Shown piece after piece: positions 1-10,088 of a stretch of DNA of 64,000 nt. The notes below the pieces were generated by a model. It was not told the DNA's origin. It ran no database searches and saw nothing but the letters and a program-made list of their open reading frames with translations. The position numbers and the translations under genes are program-made. Positions within the stretch are counted from its first letter, which is position 1, and each line of letters begins with the position of its first letter. The DNA is from GCA-2688265 sp964527395 (GTDB taxonomy: Archaea > Nanobdellota > Nanobdellia > Woesearchaeales > GW2011-AR9), in assembly GCA_964527395.1 (NCBI GenBank), contig CAZGQD010000002.1, positions 37,555 to 101,554 of the forward strand, in the 5' to 3' direction.

Positions 1-190
1 CTTCATATGATGCTCCAATAGATGCAACTGTTTCTGCAGCACGCAAATTATGATCATAATAACTATCCAAAGAAAGCCTCTTAACAGAACCCAATACAGA
101 CTCAGAAAATTCACAAGCCTTTTTCAAAACACCTTGCTCTTTTTTAGAATACGAAGAAAACCAATCAAACCCCTTTACACTTGCCACCAT
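1..190 (-). CDS. HD-domain protein, N-terminal part (RelA/SpoT-like?), cut by window edge
   Basis: The frame is open from an ATG at 188-190 to the window edge, giving 63 residues beginning MVASVKGFDWFSSYS. The stretch SYYDHNLRAAETVASIGASY resembles the start of HD-type phosphohydrolase domains of the RelA/SpoT group, where the first metal-binding His sits in a YY(D/E)HxLR context. The catalytic HD pair and any synthetase domain would lie outside the window, so the assignment rests on one motif. It is transcribed divergently from the ATPase gene at 408, across a 217-base region with repeated AATATTGT words. Confidence 0.5.
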   Translation of the reverse strand, partial: MVASVKGFDWFSSYSKKEQGVLKKACEFSESVLGSVKRLSLDSYYDHNLRAAETVASIGASYE

Positions 191-252
191 AACAATAACA
201 ATATCTTAAGAGAATAAAAACTTTTGTAACCTATAATCCACATTTTTCCACT

Positions 253-309
253 AATATTGTTCTACAAAAACCTCCAATAGTACAATAATCATGAATATTG
301 TACTACAAA
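253..309. promoter_or_regulatory. Repeated operator-like words between divergent genes
   Basis: AATATTGTTCTACAAA (253-268) recurs as AATATTGTACTACAAA (294-309). AGTACAATA (279-287) and TATTGTACT (296-304) form a perfect 9-bp inverted repeat. The position between two divergent starts suggests a regulator binding site, but which protein binds is unknown. Confidence 0.4.
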
Positions 310-407
310 CTCCAAAAAACCTTCAAAATCTCTTAGTTTCCAACAAAAAATACTCTCAAAAACACTAATTCATAATTAGTAAAAAAGGCCAAAAGTACTA
401 ATTACCA

Positions 408-1709
408 ATGATAACCTTTATAAAGAAAAGCCCTTTTGAGACTATTATGATTCAAAAAAACATCCTAAGACAGATAGTAAATAGACAAAAAAACATCAAA
501 TATCCTATTTCAAACCCTATTAAAAGAGAAATTGAAAATGAAGTACTAAAATATTTTAAAGATAATAGAATAATCATTATTACTGGCCTTAGACGTACTG
601 GAAAATCCACTCTTTTAAGACAATTGATGCAAAAACAAGAAAATTATTGCTATTTCAACTTTGAAGAAGAAAAAATCTCAGATTTCAGAGCAGAAGATTT
701 TGAAACTTTGAACGAAATTTTAATAGAAATCTACGGTGAATCAGACACATATTTCTTTGACGAAATCCAAAACGTTCCTAAATTTGAATTGTTTGTACGG
801 CGCTTACAAGATCAAGGCAAAAAAATAGTCATAACTGGATCAAATGCTTCTCTTCTTAGTAAAGAATTAGGAACAAGATTAACTGGAAGATACAAAGCCT
901 TCGAATTATTCCCTTTTTCTTTTAAAGAATTTTTAACCTTCACAAAAAAAGACTTTCAAACAGAAGATTTATACGATACTAAAAAAATAGTCCAGCTAAA
1001 AAAATCATTCCAAAAATACCAAAAAACTGGCGGTCTACCTGGGTTTTTGCAACTAAAAGACCATGATTATGTAAAAACATTGCTTCAAAACATTCTTTAT
1101 AGAGATATAATCACCAGATACAAAATAAAAAAAGAAAAAACCATTATTGATTTAGTTATTCTTCTAACCAGCAACATATCAACATTATTTAGTTTTAATT
1201 CACTTAAAAAAACCCTTGGACTAGCTAATGCTATAACTGTAAAAGAATACATCTCATACCTATCAAACTCATACCTTTTCTTCCAATTGGAAAAACACGA
1301 ATTTTCTCTAAAAAAGCAACTCATTGCTCAAAAAAAGATTTATTTAATTGATCCTATCTTTAAAATCACTTCTGGTTTTAATTTCTCAAAAAATGAAGGT
1401 AGAATTTTAGAAAACTTAGTTTTCCTACAACTTAAGAGACAAAAAAAAGAGATTTACTACCACAAAAATAAACATGAATGTGACTTTGTAACAAAAAAAG
1501 GCTTAAAAATCACTGAAGCTATCCAAATCTGCCACATCTTAAATGAAAAAAACATGCAAAGAGAAATAAACGGTCTTTTAGAAGCTATGAAAGAACATAA
1601 ACTAAAAACAGGCACCATCATAACCTTCGAACAAGAAGAAGAAATCATAAAAGAAAATAAAAAGATAAATGTTATTCCAATATACAAATACCTCTTAAAT
1701 AAAAAGTAA
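408..1709 (+). CDS. AAA_14/DUF4143-type ATPase
   Basis: A 433-residue protein with Walker A GLRRTGKST (about residues 60-68), a Walker B-like strand ending TYFFDEIQNV, and a sensor-like ITGSNASLL followed by LTGRYKAFELFPFSFKEFL, which is diagnostic of the AAA_14 plus DUF4143 family. The C-terminal part (GRILENLVFLQLKR, then HECDFVTKKG) has the E..D pattern of the PD-(D/E)XK-like fold these proteins carry. Family members are abundant in archaea and bacteria and their role is poorly defined. An internal ATG at codon 14 (MIQKN) is a possible alternative start. It is monocistronic and divergent from the gene at the left edge. Confidence 0.9.
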   Translation: MITFIKKSPFETIMIQKNILRQIVNRQKNIKYPISNPIKREIENEVLKYFKDNRIIIITGLRRTGKSTLLRQLMQKQENYCYFNFEEEKISDFRAEDFETLNEILIEIYGESDTYFFDEIQNVPKFELFVRRLQDQGKKIVITGSNASLLSKELGTRLTGRYKAFELFPFSFKEFLTFTKKDFQTEDLYDTKKIVQLKKSFQKYQKTGGLPGFLQLKDHDYVKTLLQNILYRDIITRYKIKKEKTIIDLVILLTSNISTLFSFNSLKKTLGLANAITVKEYISYLSNSYLFFQLEKHEFSLKKQLIAQKKIYLIDPIFKITSGFNFSKNEGRILENLVFLQLKRQKKEIYYHKNKHECDFVTKKGLKITEAIQICHILNEKNMQREINGLLEAMKEHKLKTGTIITFEQEEEIIKENKKINVIPIYKYLLNKK

Positions 1710-1710
1710 A

Positions 1711-1950
1711 AATAACCAAAACAACTGTATTTTCTTCAAAATCGTCCAAAACAAGCTCCTTTTCGTCTAAATCAACCAAAATAACCCTTATTTCACCTAA
1801 ATAGACATAAACAGCCTCCTTTTCGCCTGAATCAACCAAAACTAGCTCCTTTTGTTCCAAATAGACAAAAATGGCCTTCTTTTAAGCTAAAACAGCCAAA
1901 ACAACCTTCTTTTCAAAAAATACGGCAAATATTGCTTTTAAAATAGAAAA
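1711..1950. repeat. Degenerate 30-bp tandem repeat, 7-8 units
   Basis: Units start every 30 bases at 1711, 1741, 1771, 1801, 1831, 1861 and 1891, with a weaker one at 1921. The shared pattern is roughly ATCAACCAAAA, then NAGCTCCTT, then TTCNNCTAA. Because 30 is a multiple of three, the minus strand stays open over several units and reads as a 10-residue repeat of the form EKELVLVD. One unit (1861-1890) has an in-frame stop, so this looks like a decaying repeat-protein tail rather than a live gene. Confidence 0.7.
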
Positions 1951-1963
1951 TAAAAGACTAATG

Positions 1964-3415
1964 TTACTTACATGTCAAAAAACCATCATCAGACTCTACA
2001 CTTATATGTAAATGATTTGCATGTCCTCCTGTACTATCGCCAGTCCACAAATTCTTATCACATTTTAACTCATAATGCGATCCAGCCTTTGCATCATAAA
2101 CATACTTTCCATCATCATCTTCCCTTAGAAATTCAGGACCAATTATATGCGCTTTTTCAACTCCACAAGCAGTTGCTATTTCTGCTAATTCACAAGCCTT
2201 ACTTTCTTCACCAAAATCTACAGCAAGTGAATAATCATAAGATCCACACCCATAATGAGCTGAACCATGACTGTGAGCACACTTTGATTTTGACCAATCA
2301 TCCCTACATTCTTCAAGACCTTCACTATCACTTAAACTAGATATTCTAGCAGCTGTTGGAGCCTGTGTTAAAGATGGATTTGCTTTAATACCACCATCCA
2401 TACATTTTAGTAAAGTTGCAAGTTCACTAGATACTTCTGATATTTGCCTATCGACTCCTGGATCAAAAGTCCACACATCCCCAATATCAGAAGAACTTTC
2501 TCCAGTTCCATAAATACCTTGGTCATCATAATGCTTATACCATCGACAATAAATATCTTCTTGAAGTTCTTCTGCATAGCTACATCCAGTTACAGCTGTT
2601 CCTGTATTATATACACAAAGTATACATTGCCACATTTTTTCTGGATCAGAATTAAAAGCATTACAATTCTTATATTTTCCACTTGTTGTACCCATTGCAT
2701 CACTATAAGCTCCAGCTAAAGTTTTTGCTGTACATTCAATTTGAGCTCTATCTGAATCAGCTGTTCCATCAGTAGGATGGTTACTACAAGAACCACTTGG
2801 CCATCCACATCCTGTCAAAGCACTCTTTGAATAACTACTTGTAGTACAACCATTATCATTTCCAAGTTGAGATTCAACTTGTGCAATAGCTCCTAATGCA
2901 GCAGGATCAATTCCTTTTTCCTCAGCAACATCCAATATAAGGTTCTTATATCTCTCATGAGATGTAGCAGTTCCTAACCATGCTAAATTATCTAACCTTC
3001 CTGTCATTGTAGTAGTCAAACCACTTCCAGTATAACCTTCACACAAAATTTGTGGACCTAACAAATTCCCTGACCTAAAAGGAGTATCTCCACTATCATC
3101 CCCATCATCATAAGCATCACACTGGTCTGGATATTCTGAACAAAACTCTTTCCAATCTGAATCACGAAGTTCAGTGGAGCTAGGATCATAAATAGTTGTA
3201 CTAGTTCTGCCAGAATTCAAAGAACCAACTTGACCCACCAAGCTAACCCACACCTTATCAATTTCAAGACAGATCTGAGTATTGTCACATACAATCCCTT
3301 CTACAACTTCTGCTCCTGTACTCTTTGTAAGGCTTGAATCTGCAGTAACCAAAACAAAGCTAAAGCTAACAAAAAGAAAAACTAAAAGCACCAAAGCTAT
3401 GTTTCTTTTCCTCAT
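1964..3415 (-). CDS. Secreted SLT-like plus M15-like putative wall hydrolase
   Basis: A 483-residue protein with a signal peptide (MRKRNIALVLLVFLFVSFSF, cleavage near TADS). Residues ~150-300 resemble a lysozyme-like/SLT domain: AIAQVESQLG places a Glu followed by Ser at 181, the usual catalytic position. Residues ~375-483 resemble an M15/VanY-type Zn peptidase: SAHYGCGSYDYSLAVDF gives His387 and Asp400, and NHLHIS gives an HxH at 468-470. Both families normally cut peptidoglycan, which archaea lack, so the target may be another cell. Many cysteines suggest disulfides outside the cell. Its start overlaps the end of the upstream pilin-like gene by 4 bases (ATGA-type coupling). The domain calls are from motifs only. 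Confidence 0.68.
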   Translation of the reverse strand: MRKRNIALVLLVFLFVSFSFVLVTADSSLTKSTGAEVVEGIVCDNTQICLEIDKVWVSLVGQVGSLNSGRTSTTIYDPSSTELRDSDWKEFCSEYPDQCDAYDDGDDSGDTPFRSGNLLGPQILCEGYTGSGLTTTMTGRLDNLAWLGTATSHERYKNLILDVAEEKGIDPAALGAIAQVESQLGNDNGCTTSSYSKSALTGCGWPSGSCSNHPTDGTADSDRAQIECTAKTLAGAYSDAMGTTSGKYKNCNAFNSDPEKMWQCILCVYNTGTAVTGCSYAEELQEDIYCRWYKHYDDQGIYGTGESSSDIGDVWTFDPGVDRQISEVSSELATLLKCMDGGIKANPSLTQAPTAARISSLSDSEGLEECRDDWSKSKCAHSHGSAHYGCGSYDYSLAVDFGEESKACELAEIATACGVEKAHIIGPEFLREDDDGKYVYDAKAGSHYELKCDKNLWTGDSTGGHANHLHISVESDDGFLTCK

Positions 3416-3990
3416 GGTAGCACCGTAACTGTATTTCTCAAAGCTGATTCTTTTGAAACAAGCGGATTCTTCATCACCAATTCCAAAGTATAATCTCCAA
3501 TCGGAGACTCATCTCCTAAAATAAAATAATCATGAAAATGCACCGTTTCTAAGCTCTCTTCTGTTCTTGCTTCATAAAGTACATCATCAGAATCATCTAC
3601 TGATAACAAAAGTGACCCATCTGGTCCATACACTTGATAGTTTTCAAGCAGTTCAATTCTCCCATTCATAGCTGAACTAACCACTTCAAAGCTAAAATGC
3701 ACTTCTTCTCCTAAATAAAATACATCCCGATCAACAGTACAAACTCCATCAAGTTCTTCAAGCCCACAAAATTTAAGGTTCTGCGTAACAAGCACCCCTC
3801 CAGATGATACTGGTATAAACTCCACATTAAGTAAACTCTCAGATCCACTAGCTCCAGAATCTCCCGTAGAACCTTCAACTGCAACCATCCCTGATGATAC
3901 TAAAAAGAAAACTGTAGCAGACGTAAATACCACTAACACTAGTGCCGCCAGCGACTCAATCGCCAATCCTCCTTTCTTACCCATCACCAT
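3412..3990 (-). CDS. Pilin-like membrane-anchored surface protein
   Basis: A protein of about 192 residues. Near the N-terminus, GKKGGLAIESLAALVLVVF fits an archaeal class III (type IV pilin) signal: basic residues, Gly, and Glu at +5 after the predicted cut, followed by one hydrophobic helix. The rest is a beta-rich extracellular domain (for example EEVHFSFEVVSSAMNGRIEL). The frame is open from a GTG at 4011, but an ATG at 3990 has a GAGG upstream and gives a more usual short leader. It is translationally coupled to the SLT/M15 gene, so the two probably act together at the surface. The function is otherwise unknown. Confidence 0.65.
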   Translation of the reverse strand: MVMGKKGGLAIESLAALVLVVFTSATVFFLVSSGMVAVEGSTGDSGASGSESLLNVEFIPVSSGGVLVTQNLKFCGLEELDGVCTVDRDVFYLGEEVHFSFEVVSSAMNGRIELLENYQVYGPDGSLLLSVDDSDDVLYEARTEESLETVHFHDYFILGDESPIGDYTLELVMKNPLVSKESALRNTVTVLP

Positions 3991-4044
3991 AAACTCATCC
4001 TCATCAATCACAATATACTCTTAAAAAAGAGCACACCCCTCAAA

Positions 4045-4178
4045 GGAAATTAGCAGCGTCCCCTACTGGCAATTAAACTAAAAACAAGAACACAACCTCA
4101 GCATTTTTCAAGCAACGACTTGAAAAATTAAAAGCGCCAAGGTTTGTACCTGCGATAAGTCTGACCCTGCTAATTTCC
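4045..4178. repeat. Palindromic element family A, copy A1
   Basis: 134 bp bounded by perfect 12-bp complements (GGAAATTAGCAG / CTGCTAATTTCC). It contains the family words CTACTGGCAATTA, GCATTTTTCAAGC pairing with GACTTGAAAAATTAAAAGCG, and GTACCTGC-nn-TAAGTCTGAC. It lies between the 1948-aa gene and the pilin-like gene, upstream of that gene's probable promoter. Confidence 0.75.
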
Positions 4179-4234
4179 TGGGAATTAAATTAATCTATAC
4201 TTTTATCTTCACCAATATAATCTTCTTTTCCTAT

Positions 4235-7200
4235 TTAAGACTTACAACAAAGTTCTCTTCCATTTCCACATCCATAAGTTTCATAATTCTGATACCCATC
4301 TGCCAAATAATCAACAAAAGACTTACAAGTACTCTCATCATCAGCATTCTCAATCAACATACAACTATAGCTACTAAAGTCACTAGGCACAGTATCTTTC
4401 AAACCAATAGTCCCTGCTGCAGACCCACAAAGTGTAGTTAATGGAACTCCAGTTGAACTACTACTTCCAGCACTTCCAGCATAACTCCTACTTTCGTCAC
4501 AGTGATATCCATTTACAGACCCTTCACCATACTTATCTGACTTACCAATCACTTTAGCAAACTGACAATTATAAGCACGAATCTTTTGAAACTCTCCATC
4601 CTCTTGCACAGAAGAACTAAACGCCCCTAACTTCCCACCAGAAGCATCTTCTCGTAAAAAGAATCTATCTAGCATAGTTTCAACTCTACTTTTCACATCT
4701 GAAGATCCAATGTCACTATCTCCTGACTGCATTACAAGTGAAGCAATATAATAATAAATTCCCACAGCCTCATTCAAATGGCTTGGATAAGCCTCAATCA
4801 ACTGCGCAGCTTCAGAAACCACTCGCGAATAATCCTTAGCTACAAAATACTCATAAATGCTGCTACTGTCACCAGTACTTACATCAATTTCATTCTTTTG
4901 CACCAAAATTGATTCTGACACAGTAACTTCTCCCAGCCCTGTATTTGCTACAGTCTGATATGCATTATAACATCCATCTGATTGATCTTTATGCATCAAA
5001 CTAAACTTAACTCCAATATTAGCCTCATCTCGACTTGTAGATTTAGCTGCACGCTGTGTTTCATATTCACACTCAGTTGTTCCAACTTTCCCAGCAGACC
5101 CAAGCACATTAGTAAATTCAAAGCCATCATATCCAAACTTAACTGCATTAATTTCAGACAATTCAAATGTACTAGTTCCAGATTTGGTCAATTTGCCACC
5201 ATCATCATCTGTAGGTTCATAACCACCAGTTAAAACAGTAACATCTTTAGGAACAGTCAACTCATATTTGTCATCAATTAGTTGATAATCAAATTCAATG
5301 TTTCTCTCACGACTAACTGTGCTTGGTACTTTCACATCTTTAAGCTCCTCACAACCTTCATGACTTCTACTAGAATCAAGTTTGATTGCATTACTATATT
5401 CTCCAAACATTTCTGAATTAACTTTACCTAAACTAATTGTAGGTTGCATTAAACCAGCTGCTCCTGTTGGAATTGTCAAAATCTGATCATCAGCCTGCAC
5501 TCCAGCACCATTCACATCCATTTTCATACAATACCCTGCCCCATCTGTATAAATTGAAGGTCGTACAGTAATATCATCTTCATCTAAGAACAAATTTGGT
5601 GTCTCACAATCAAGCCATAAACCAGTTTTGTCATCATAACACTGAATATAAGGTGCTTGGAAATAACTAAGTCCTTCTTCTCCATAAAAGATACTACTAA
5701 GCCCTGGACATGAAAAAGTCCCATCTGTTTGTGTATAACAAGTACCAATGTCACAATCATAAGTTGCATCTGTACTTAATCCAGCTGAACACTCAAAGAC
5801 TCCAGGAGCACTGTTATCCTTAATCGGGTAATAGAACTTACCACCAGTTGAAGTCTTATACCCTTCTTCAAAACAATTATCTATATCTGCTTTTGTTGTA
5901 TCTACATTTAATTCTAACACAACGTGGTCATATCTATAATGTGAATTAATTCTTTGCGGCATTTGCATTTGGATATCTACAAGTTCACCTGAGTTCACGT
6001 AACTAACTGAACTTCCTCCATCTAAATAATAGACTTTCTCATTCTCAAACTGTGAATTCCCTGTTGCTGTTAAACAATCACAACCTTCACCATCACAACT
6101 TGTATCAACTCCCGGATTCCCTTGATCTTCTGGTCCAATACATTTCAAATAAGTTTTATAGTTATCTATCGGACAGCCAGCAGAGAATACAGCTCCAACT
6201 TTGTAGTTATATACAGCTGTAAGCCCTTGCGGATCATAGTTACTAAACACTCTTTCTTTAGGATAAACGAGTGGATAACTTTTTGTTTCAATTGTCAAAG
6301 CAGCTTCTGCGAATGCATCTAAACCAAGTGGAAAATCATAACCAAACGCAGCAAGACAAATACTTTGCGCAATACCTTGTGCTCCTCCTCCAAAATACTG
6401 ACTTAGAACAGCATCTCCATAATCATCTTGCATATCATCTATAGTACTTTGAAGTCCAGGTTCAATACTGGAACTAAAATCAGCAACTTTTCCATCAAAT
6501 AAACTTCCTTCTTTACCAAAATCACCAAAACCATAAGGTGAACATTGGTTTGACGCAAACGTAATTGCTTTATAAACCAAACCACAGACATGCTGTGAAA
6601 AGATTTGCTTACACATCCCCATATCTTGAAACTCAGTATACTTAGCTTCTACTGCGCAAGTTCGTAAACCATCTAAAATACCTCTAAGCATAGTAAACTG
6701 TCCCCAGATATTCTCCAAACACATAGTTTGATACGCGCTCAAAAACTGTGTATTAGGGTCAATCATTGCAACTTTCTTATTCTCTGCTGTACGAAGCATA
6801 TCAAGTGCATAATCTTGTCCAAAAGCTGCACTAAAGTCACGTTCTTTGTAATACCTTTTATCTGAATAATATGTTCCAAATTTACTATTACTCTCAGAAA
6901 AGACTTGATCTTGTCTGTAATGATACTCTTCAGTAGCTCCTGATTCTTCATCTTTACGAACAGCTTCACGAACTGTATAAACTTTATCTTCACTTCCTTT
7001 TTTAGGCTCACATACACACTGATAGAATTCTAAATCATCTCCAATAAAACAATCACTAGAATAACCCGCATAAAACAATTCACCACTTAACTGCTGACCA
7101 TTAGCATCAACTAACTCTCCTTTAACATGACCTCTTTCTGTAACAGCTCCTGTTTGATTGAAACAAGTAGCAACTTTAGCATCATCTGTTTTTATTGGAT

Positions 7201-10081
7201 CAAACCCAGTATGTCCTGACTTACCTGCTCCATGACCTAAAGCTGTATAACCTGGCTTTCTAGGATTCTCACAAATTTGCTGACATGTTTCTGATCTAGC
7301 TCCACAAAACCCTTCTGTTCCTGGTGCTTGATAAACTTGAATTTTATCAACAACTGTACCTGCCCCAATTGCTGTAAGACCTTTATCAATAACTTCTAAT
7401 TCATAAATTCCTTTAGCTTCATCAATTGCCTTACTATTCCTATACAAAGTAGCAGAGATTGTAGTCCCTGACTGTTTATATTCTTCTGGAACTAAATAAC
7501 AAGTATCTCCTGGAATCTCCAAATCACTAATATCTTCACTTAACGCATACCCATCTACATTATTTTTAACATACTTCTGACAATTCTCTACTTCCTCAAG
7601 CGGAATACAAGCCCCTGTAGCCCCACACTGTTTCTGCTCTAAAATCACTGACTGAATTTCATCTTCTGTTTTAGTTTCTGTCCATCTAGCAGGCGAACTA
7701 TGACAAAAGGTTCTGTCACATGTCCATCTGTAAGCTTTCTCTAGCCGACTCTCAAGCTCCCACAACCTAGCAGTGTTCGGGCAATAATCATCAAGAATCT
7801 TACTTTGATAATCTTCTGGCAACTTATGATTAGGAGCATTAATCTCAGGATGACCAGCTTCTATCAATTTATCCCAGCTTTCAATAGTACTCTCTAAAAA
7901 CAATTGATTTTGTAAAACTCCAACTGGACAAGCATCTTCCTCTCCTCCAGCAAGCTTTTCAATAGTTCCAGCTACCCCTTCAGTCTTAGAAACAGTAAAC
8001 CGAAGTATCCGAACCACAACTTTGCTACCAAAAGACAAATAACATCCAATAGAAGTCAATCGAACAGCCTTCTCTAAGTAAGGGAGTACCTTATCAATCT
8101 TCTCAATAGTCCATGTAGTTGAATCAATCACGCCTTGAAGCAATTTGTCAGCCTTCAAATCTTCAATATCAAGAGGAGCATCTACAAAATAAGATAAATC
8201 ATAACAACTTGTTTGAGTCTTTGAAGATCCTAATGCACCATTTGCATCACGTTCTTGATAATTCACAGTAACTTGTAGTGGAAAAACAATCATTCTGTCA
8301 CTATACATATTCCAATAACTCTCATCACTATCACTATAATCTTCTGTAGGCGCTAAATTCCAAGAAAGGTAATGCGAAGTCTTAGCTCCATTTGAAGCTA
8401 CTTTAGGTTCGTTAGGCAAAATCGCACATCCAACTCCAAACTCATCATCTACCATGCTTTGGGTACACGCTTTCTCAAACCTAACTGAATTAATTTGATA
8501 TGCTGCATCTGTTTCAGACCCAGTTGATAAATCACTTGTTGCACTACCTTGCCCTTGATAGTCCATTGTAAAAATAGCAGTCACTTGCTCTCTACCTTCA
8601 TCAAGCAATGTCGGATCAAGCTTCAACGGCAACTGATAATTAGGATCATCTGCAATCAAAAAATCAAAATCGGTAGAATAACAACTGTTCACAATAACTT
8701 GGTCTTTAAAATACCCTGCCTTTCCACTTGCATCTACTGCAATAATATAGATATAATATGAAAAACTTGTAGCTGACCCTGCTGAACTAACTCCATTAAT
8801 TACTTCATTTTCAAGTCCAGATGGAACTACATTAACTGCAAAATCATCTAAAGAAAAAGCTCCACCATTTTTTAAATTCACATTACTAAACACAAACTTC
8901 CCTTCAGAATCAGCCTCAACCATATCAAAAACATCACTTTCACTAAAAGTCAACTGCTGATCATAAGTCAATGTTCTATAAACATACAAATAAACTTCCG
9001 CGCCAGCTTCAGTCTCTCCAAATATATCTGTTTCAGCTCTGTTTTGGTAATACTCTTTTCCTTTACTAAATTCAGCAGAAACTGTCGGTTCTTTTGTATC
9101 TGATACTACTTCAGCTTCAACCTTAGAAGAAAGCCCAACTAAATCTGTAGCAACTACAACAATAGAATTCTCTCCTTCCTCAAGCGAAACAGACTCAGAA
9201 AACCCACCAGCACTTTCCAAAGAAACAGAAATCTTCTCTTCACCATTTACAGTAACCAAAACCTCGCTAGCTTCATCTACATTTCCACTGATATCAATAG
9301 ATTTCTCAGACGTATAAGAAGAAATTGTATCAACAACTAAAGTAGGATGACTATTGTCACTAACAACTGTCACGCTATATTCTTCTAACTGATCTCCAAG
9401 GCTAGCTTCTAAGCTAACAACATTACTTTCTCCAGCAACAAGTGGTGCATTTGATATTGCAAAAAGCCCATCTGTCCCTACAACATCCTTAGCAAAATAA
9501 CCACCATTTACATATAATCTTACTTCAGTTCCATACGCAGCTGACCCTGTAACTGTAATAGAATCTCCTGCGATAAGTTCATCAATTTCATCAACTTGTA
9601 AATTTATACTAGCAGAATAATCAACTTCTTCACTACTAGTATCTTCTTCACCAGAATCAGCCTCTTCACTCTCACTTGTATCTTCAGTCTCCTCAGCAGC
9701 ATCTGTTGTAAAACTATAATATGATCCAGAATTGTCATCCAAAACCTCTTCATCCCCAGCTACACTCATCACCGAATAATAATATTCAGTCCCTCCTTCC
9801 AAACCACTAATATCAAACTCATGCGAAGTCACTGCATCTGAACTAGAAACCTCTAAATCTAAATTAGTTGCATCTGTTCCATAAAACACAGTCCCTGAAG
9901 CCTCTTCATCTGTCTCCCATGAAACTGTAGCTGTAGAAGAACCAACATTGGAACTAGCAGTATCACTAATACTAAGCGCATACGTTATTGGCAGGTTTAA
10001 AAACAAAACTACTACAAACACTGCAAAAAACCTAGTCCAATTCTCCTTACTTTTTCCAAATACCATTACAATACCATTCAC
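4235..10081 (-). CDS. Giant secreted FN3/Ig-like cysteine-rich surface protein
   Basis: 1948 residues. An N-terminal hydrophobic signal (RFFAVFVVVLFLNLPITYA) is followed by a fibronectin-III-like domain (residues ~38-127, with TATVSWETDEEASGTVFYG and GLEGGTEYYYSVMSV). An acidic linker rich in Glu/Ser/Asp (~128-157) leads to several Ig/CARDB-like beta domains with Ala/Val/Ser repeats (~158-470). The long remainder is rich in paired cysteines and ends GRELCCKS. No transmembrane anchor is visible at the C-terminus. The start is a GTG at 10081; an ATG five codons later is equally possible. It begins 7 bases after the upstream pilin-like gene ends, so the two are one transcription unit. A role in a surface or adhesion structure is inferred; no enzyme motif was seen. 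Confidence 0.7.
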   Translation of the reverse strand: MNGIVMVFGKSKENWTRFFAVFVVVLFLNLPITYALSISDTASSNVGSSTATVSWETDEEASGTVFYGTDATNLDLEVSSSDAVTSHEFDISGLEGGTEYYYSVMSVAGDEEVLDDNSGSYYSFTTDAAEETEDTSESEEADSGEEDTSSEEVDYSASINLQVDEIDELIAGDSITVTGSAAYGTEVRLYVNGGYFAKDVVGTDGLFAISNAPLVAGESNVVSLEASLGDQLEEYSVTVVSDNSHPTLVVDTISSYTSEKSIDISGNVDEASEVLVTVNGEEKISVSLESAGGFSESVSLEEGENSIVVVATDLVGLSSKVEAEVVSDTKEPTVSAEFSKGKEYYQNRAETDIFGETEAGAEVYLYVYRTLTYDQQLTFSESDVFDMVEADSEGKFVFSNVNLKNGGAFSLDDFAVNVVPSGLENEVINGVSSAGSATSFSYYIYIIAVDASGKAGYFKDQVIVNSCYSTDFDFLIADDPNYQLPLKLDPTLLDEGREQVTAIFTMDYQGQGSATSDLSTGSETDAAYQINSVRFEKACTQSMVDDEFGVGCAILPNEPKVASNGAKTSHYLSWNLAPTEDYSDSDESYWNMYSDRMIVFPLQVTVNYQERDANGALGSSKTQTSCYDLSYFVDAPLDIEDLKADKLLQGVIDSTTWTIEKIDKVLPYLEKAVRLTSIGCYLSFGSKVVVRILRFTVSKTEGVAGTIEKLAGGEEDACPVGVLQNQLFLESTIESWDKLIEAGHPEINAPNHKLPEDYQSKILDDYCPNTARLWELESRLEKAYRWTCDRTFCHSSPARWTETKTEDEIQSVILEQKQCGATGACIPLEEVENCQKYVKNNVDGYALSEDISDLEIPGDTCYLVPEEYKQSGTTISATLYRNSKAIDEAKGIYELEVIDKGLTAIGAGTVVDKIQVYQAPGTEGFCGARSETCQQICENPRKPGYTALGHGAGKSGHTGFDPIKTDDAKVATCFNQTGAVTERGHVKGELVDANGQQLSGELFYAGYSSDCFIGDDLEFYQCVCEPKKGSEDKVYTVREAVRKDEESGATEEYHYRQDQVFSESNSKFGTYYSDKRYYKERDFSAAFGQDYALDMLRTAENKKVAMIDPNTQFLSAYQTMCLENIWGQFTMLRGILDGLRTCAVEAKYTEFQDMGMCKQIFSQHVCGLVYKAITFASNQCSPYGFGDFGKEGSLFDGKVADFSSSIEPGLQSTIDDMQDDYGDAVLSQYFGGGAQGIAQSICLAAFGYDFPLGLDAFAEAALTIETKSYPLVYPKERVFSNYDPQGLTAVYNYKVGAVFSAGCPIDNYKTYLKCIGPEDQGNPGVDTSCDGEGCDCLTATGNSQFENEKVYYLDGGSSVSYVNSGELVDIQMQMPQRINSHYRYDHVVLELNVDTTKADIDNCFEEGYKTSTGGKFYYPIKDNSAPGVFECSAGLSTDATYDCDIGTCYTQTDGTFSCPGLSSIFYGEEGLSYFQAPYIQCYDDKTGLWLDCETPNLFLDEDDITVRPSIYTDGAGYCMKMDVNGAGVQADDQILTIPTGAAGLMQPTISLGKVNSEMFGEYSNAIKLDSSRSHEGCEELKDVKVPSTVSRERNIEFDYQLIDDKYELTVPKDVTVLTGGYEPTDDDGGKLTKSGTSTFELSEINAVKFGYDGFEFTNVLGSAGKVGTTECEYETQRAAKSTSRDEANIGVKFSLMHKDQSDGCYNAYQTVANTGLGEVTVSESILVQKNEIDVSTGDSSSIYEYFVAKDYSRVVSEAAQLIEAYPSHLNEAVGIYYYIASLVMQSGDSDIGSSDVKSRVETMLDRFFLREDASGGKLGAFSSSVQEDGEFQKIRAYNCQFAKVIGKSDKYGEGSVNGYHCDESRSYAGSAGSSSSTGVPLTTLCGSAAGTIGLKDTVPSDFSSYSCMLIENADDESTCKSFVDYLADGYQNYETYGCGNGRELCCKS

Positions 10082-10088
10082 TCTTCAT

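Noticed and set aside
1711..1950. CRISPR array
   Set aside because: Units are contiguous 30-bp degenerate repeats without unique spacers, and no cas genes are present.
4045..4178. Family A element as a tRNA, RNase P RNA or SRP RNA gene
   Set aside because: No T-loop, anticodon arm, RNase P conserved regions or SRP helix 8 motif could be found; multiple copies in one window also argue against it.
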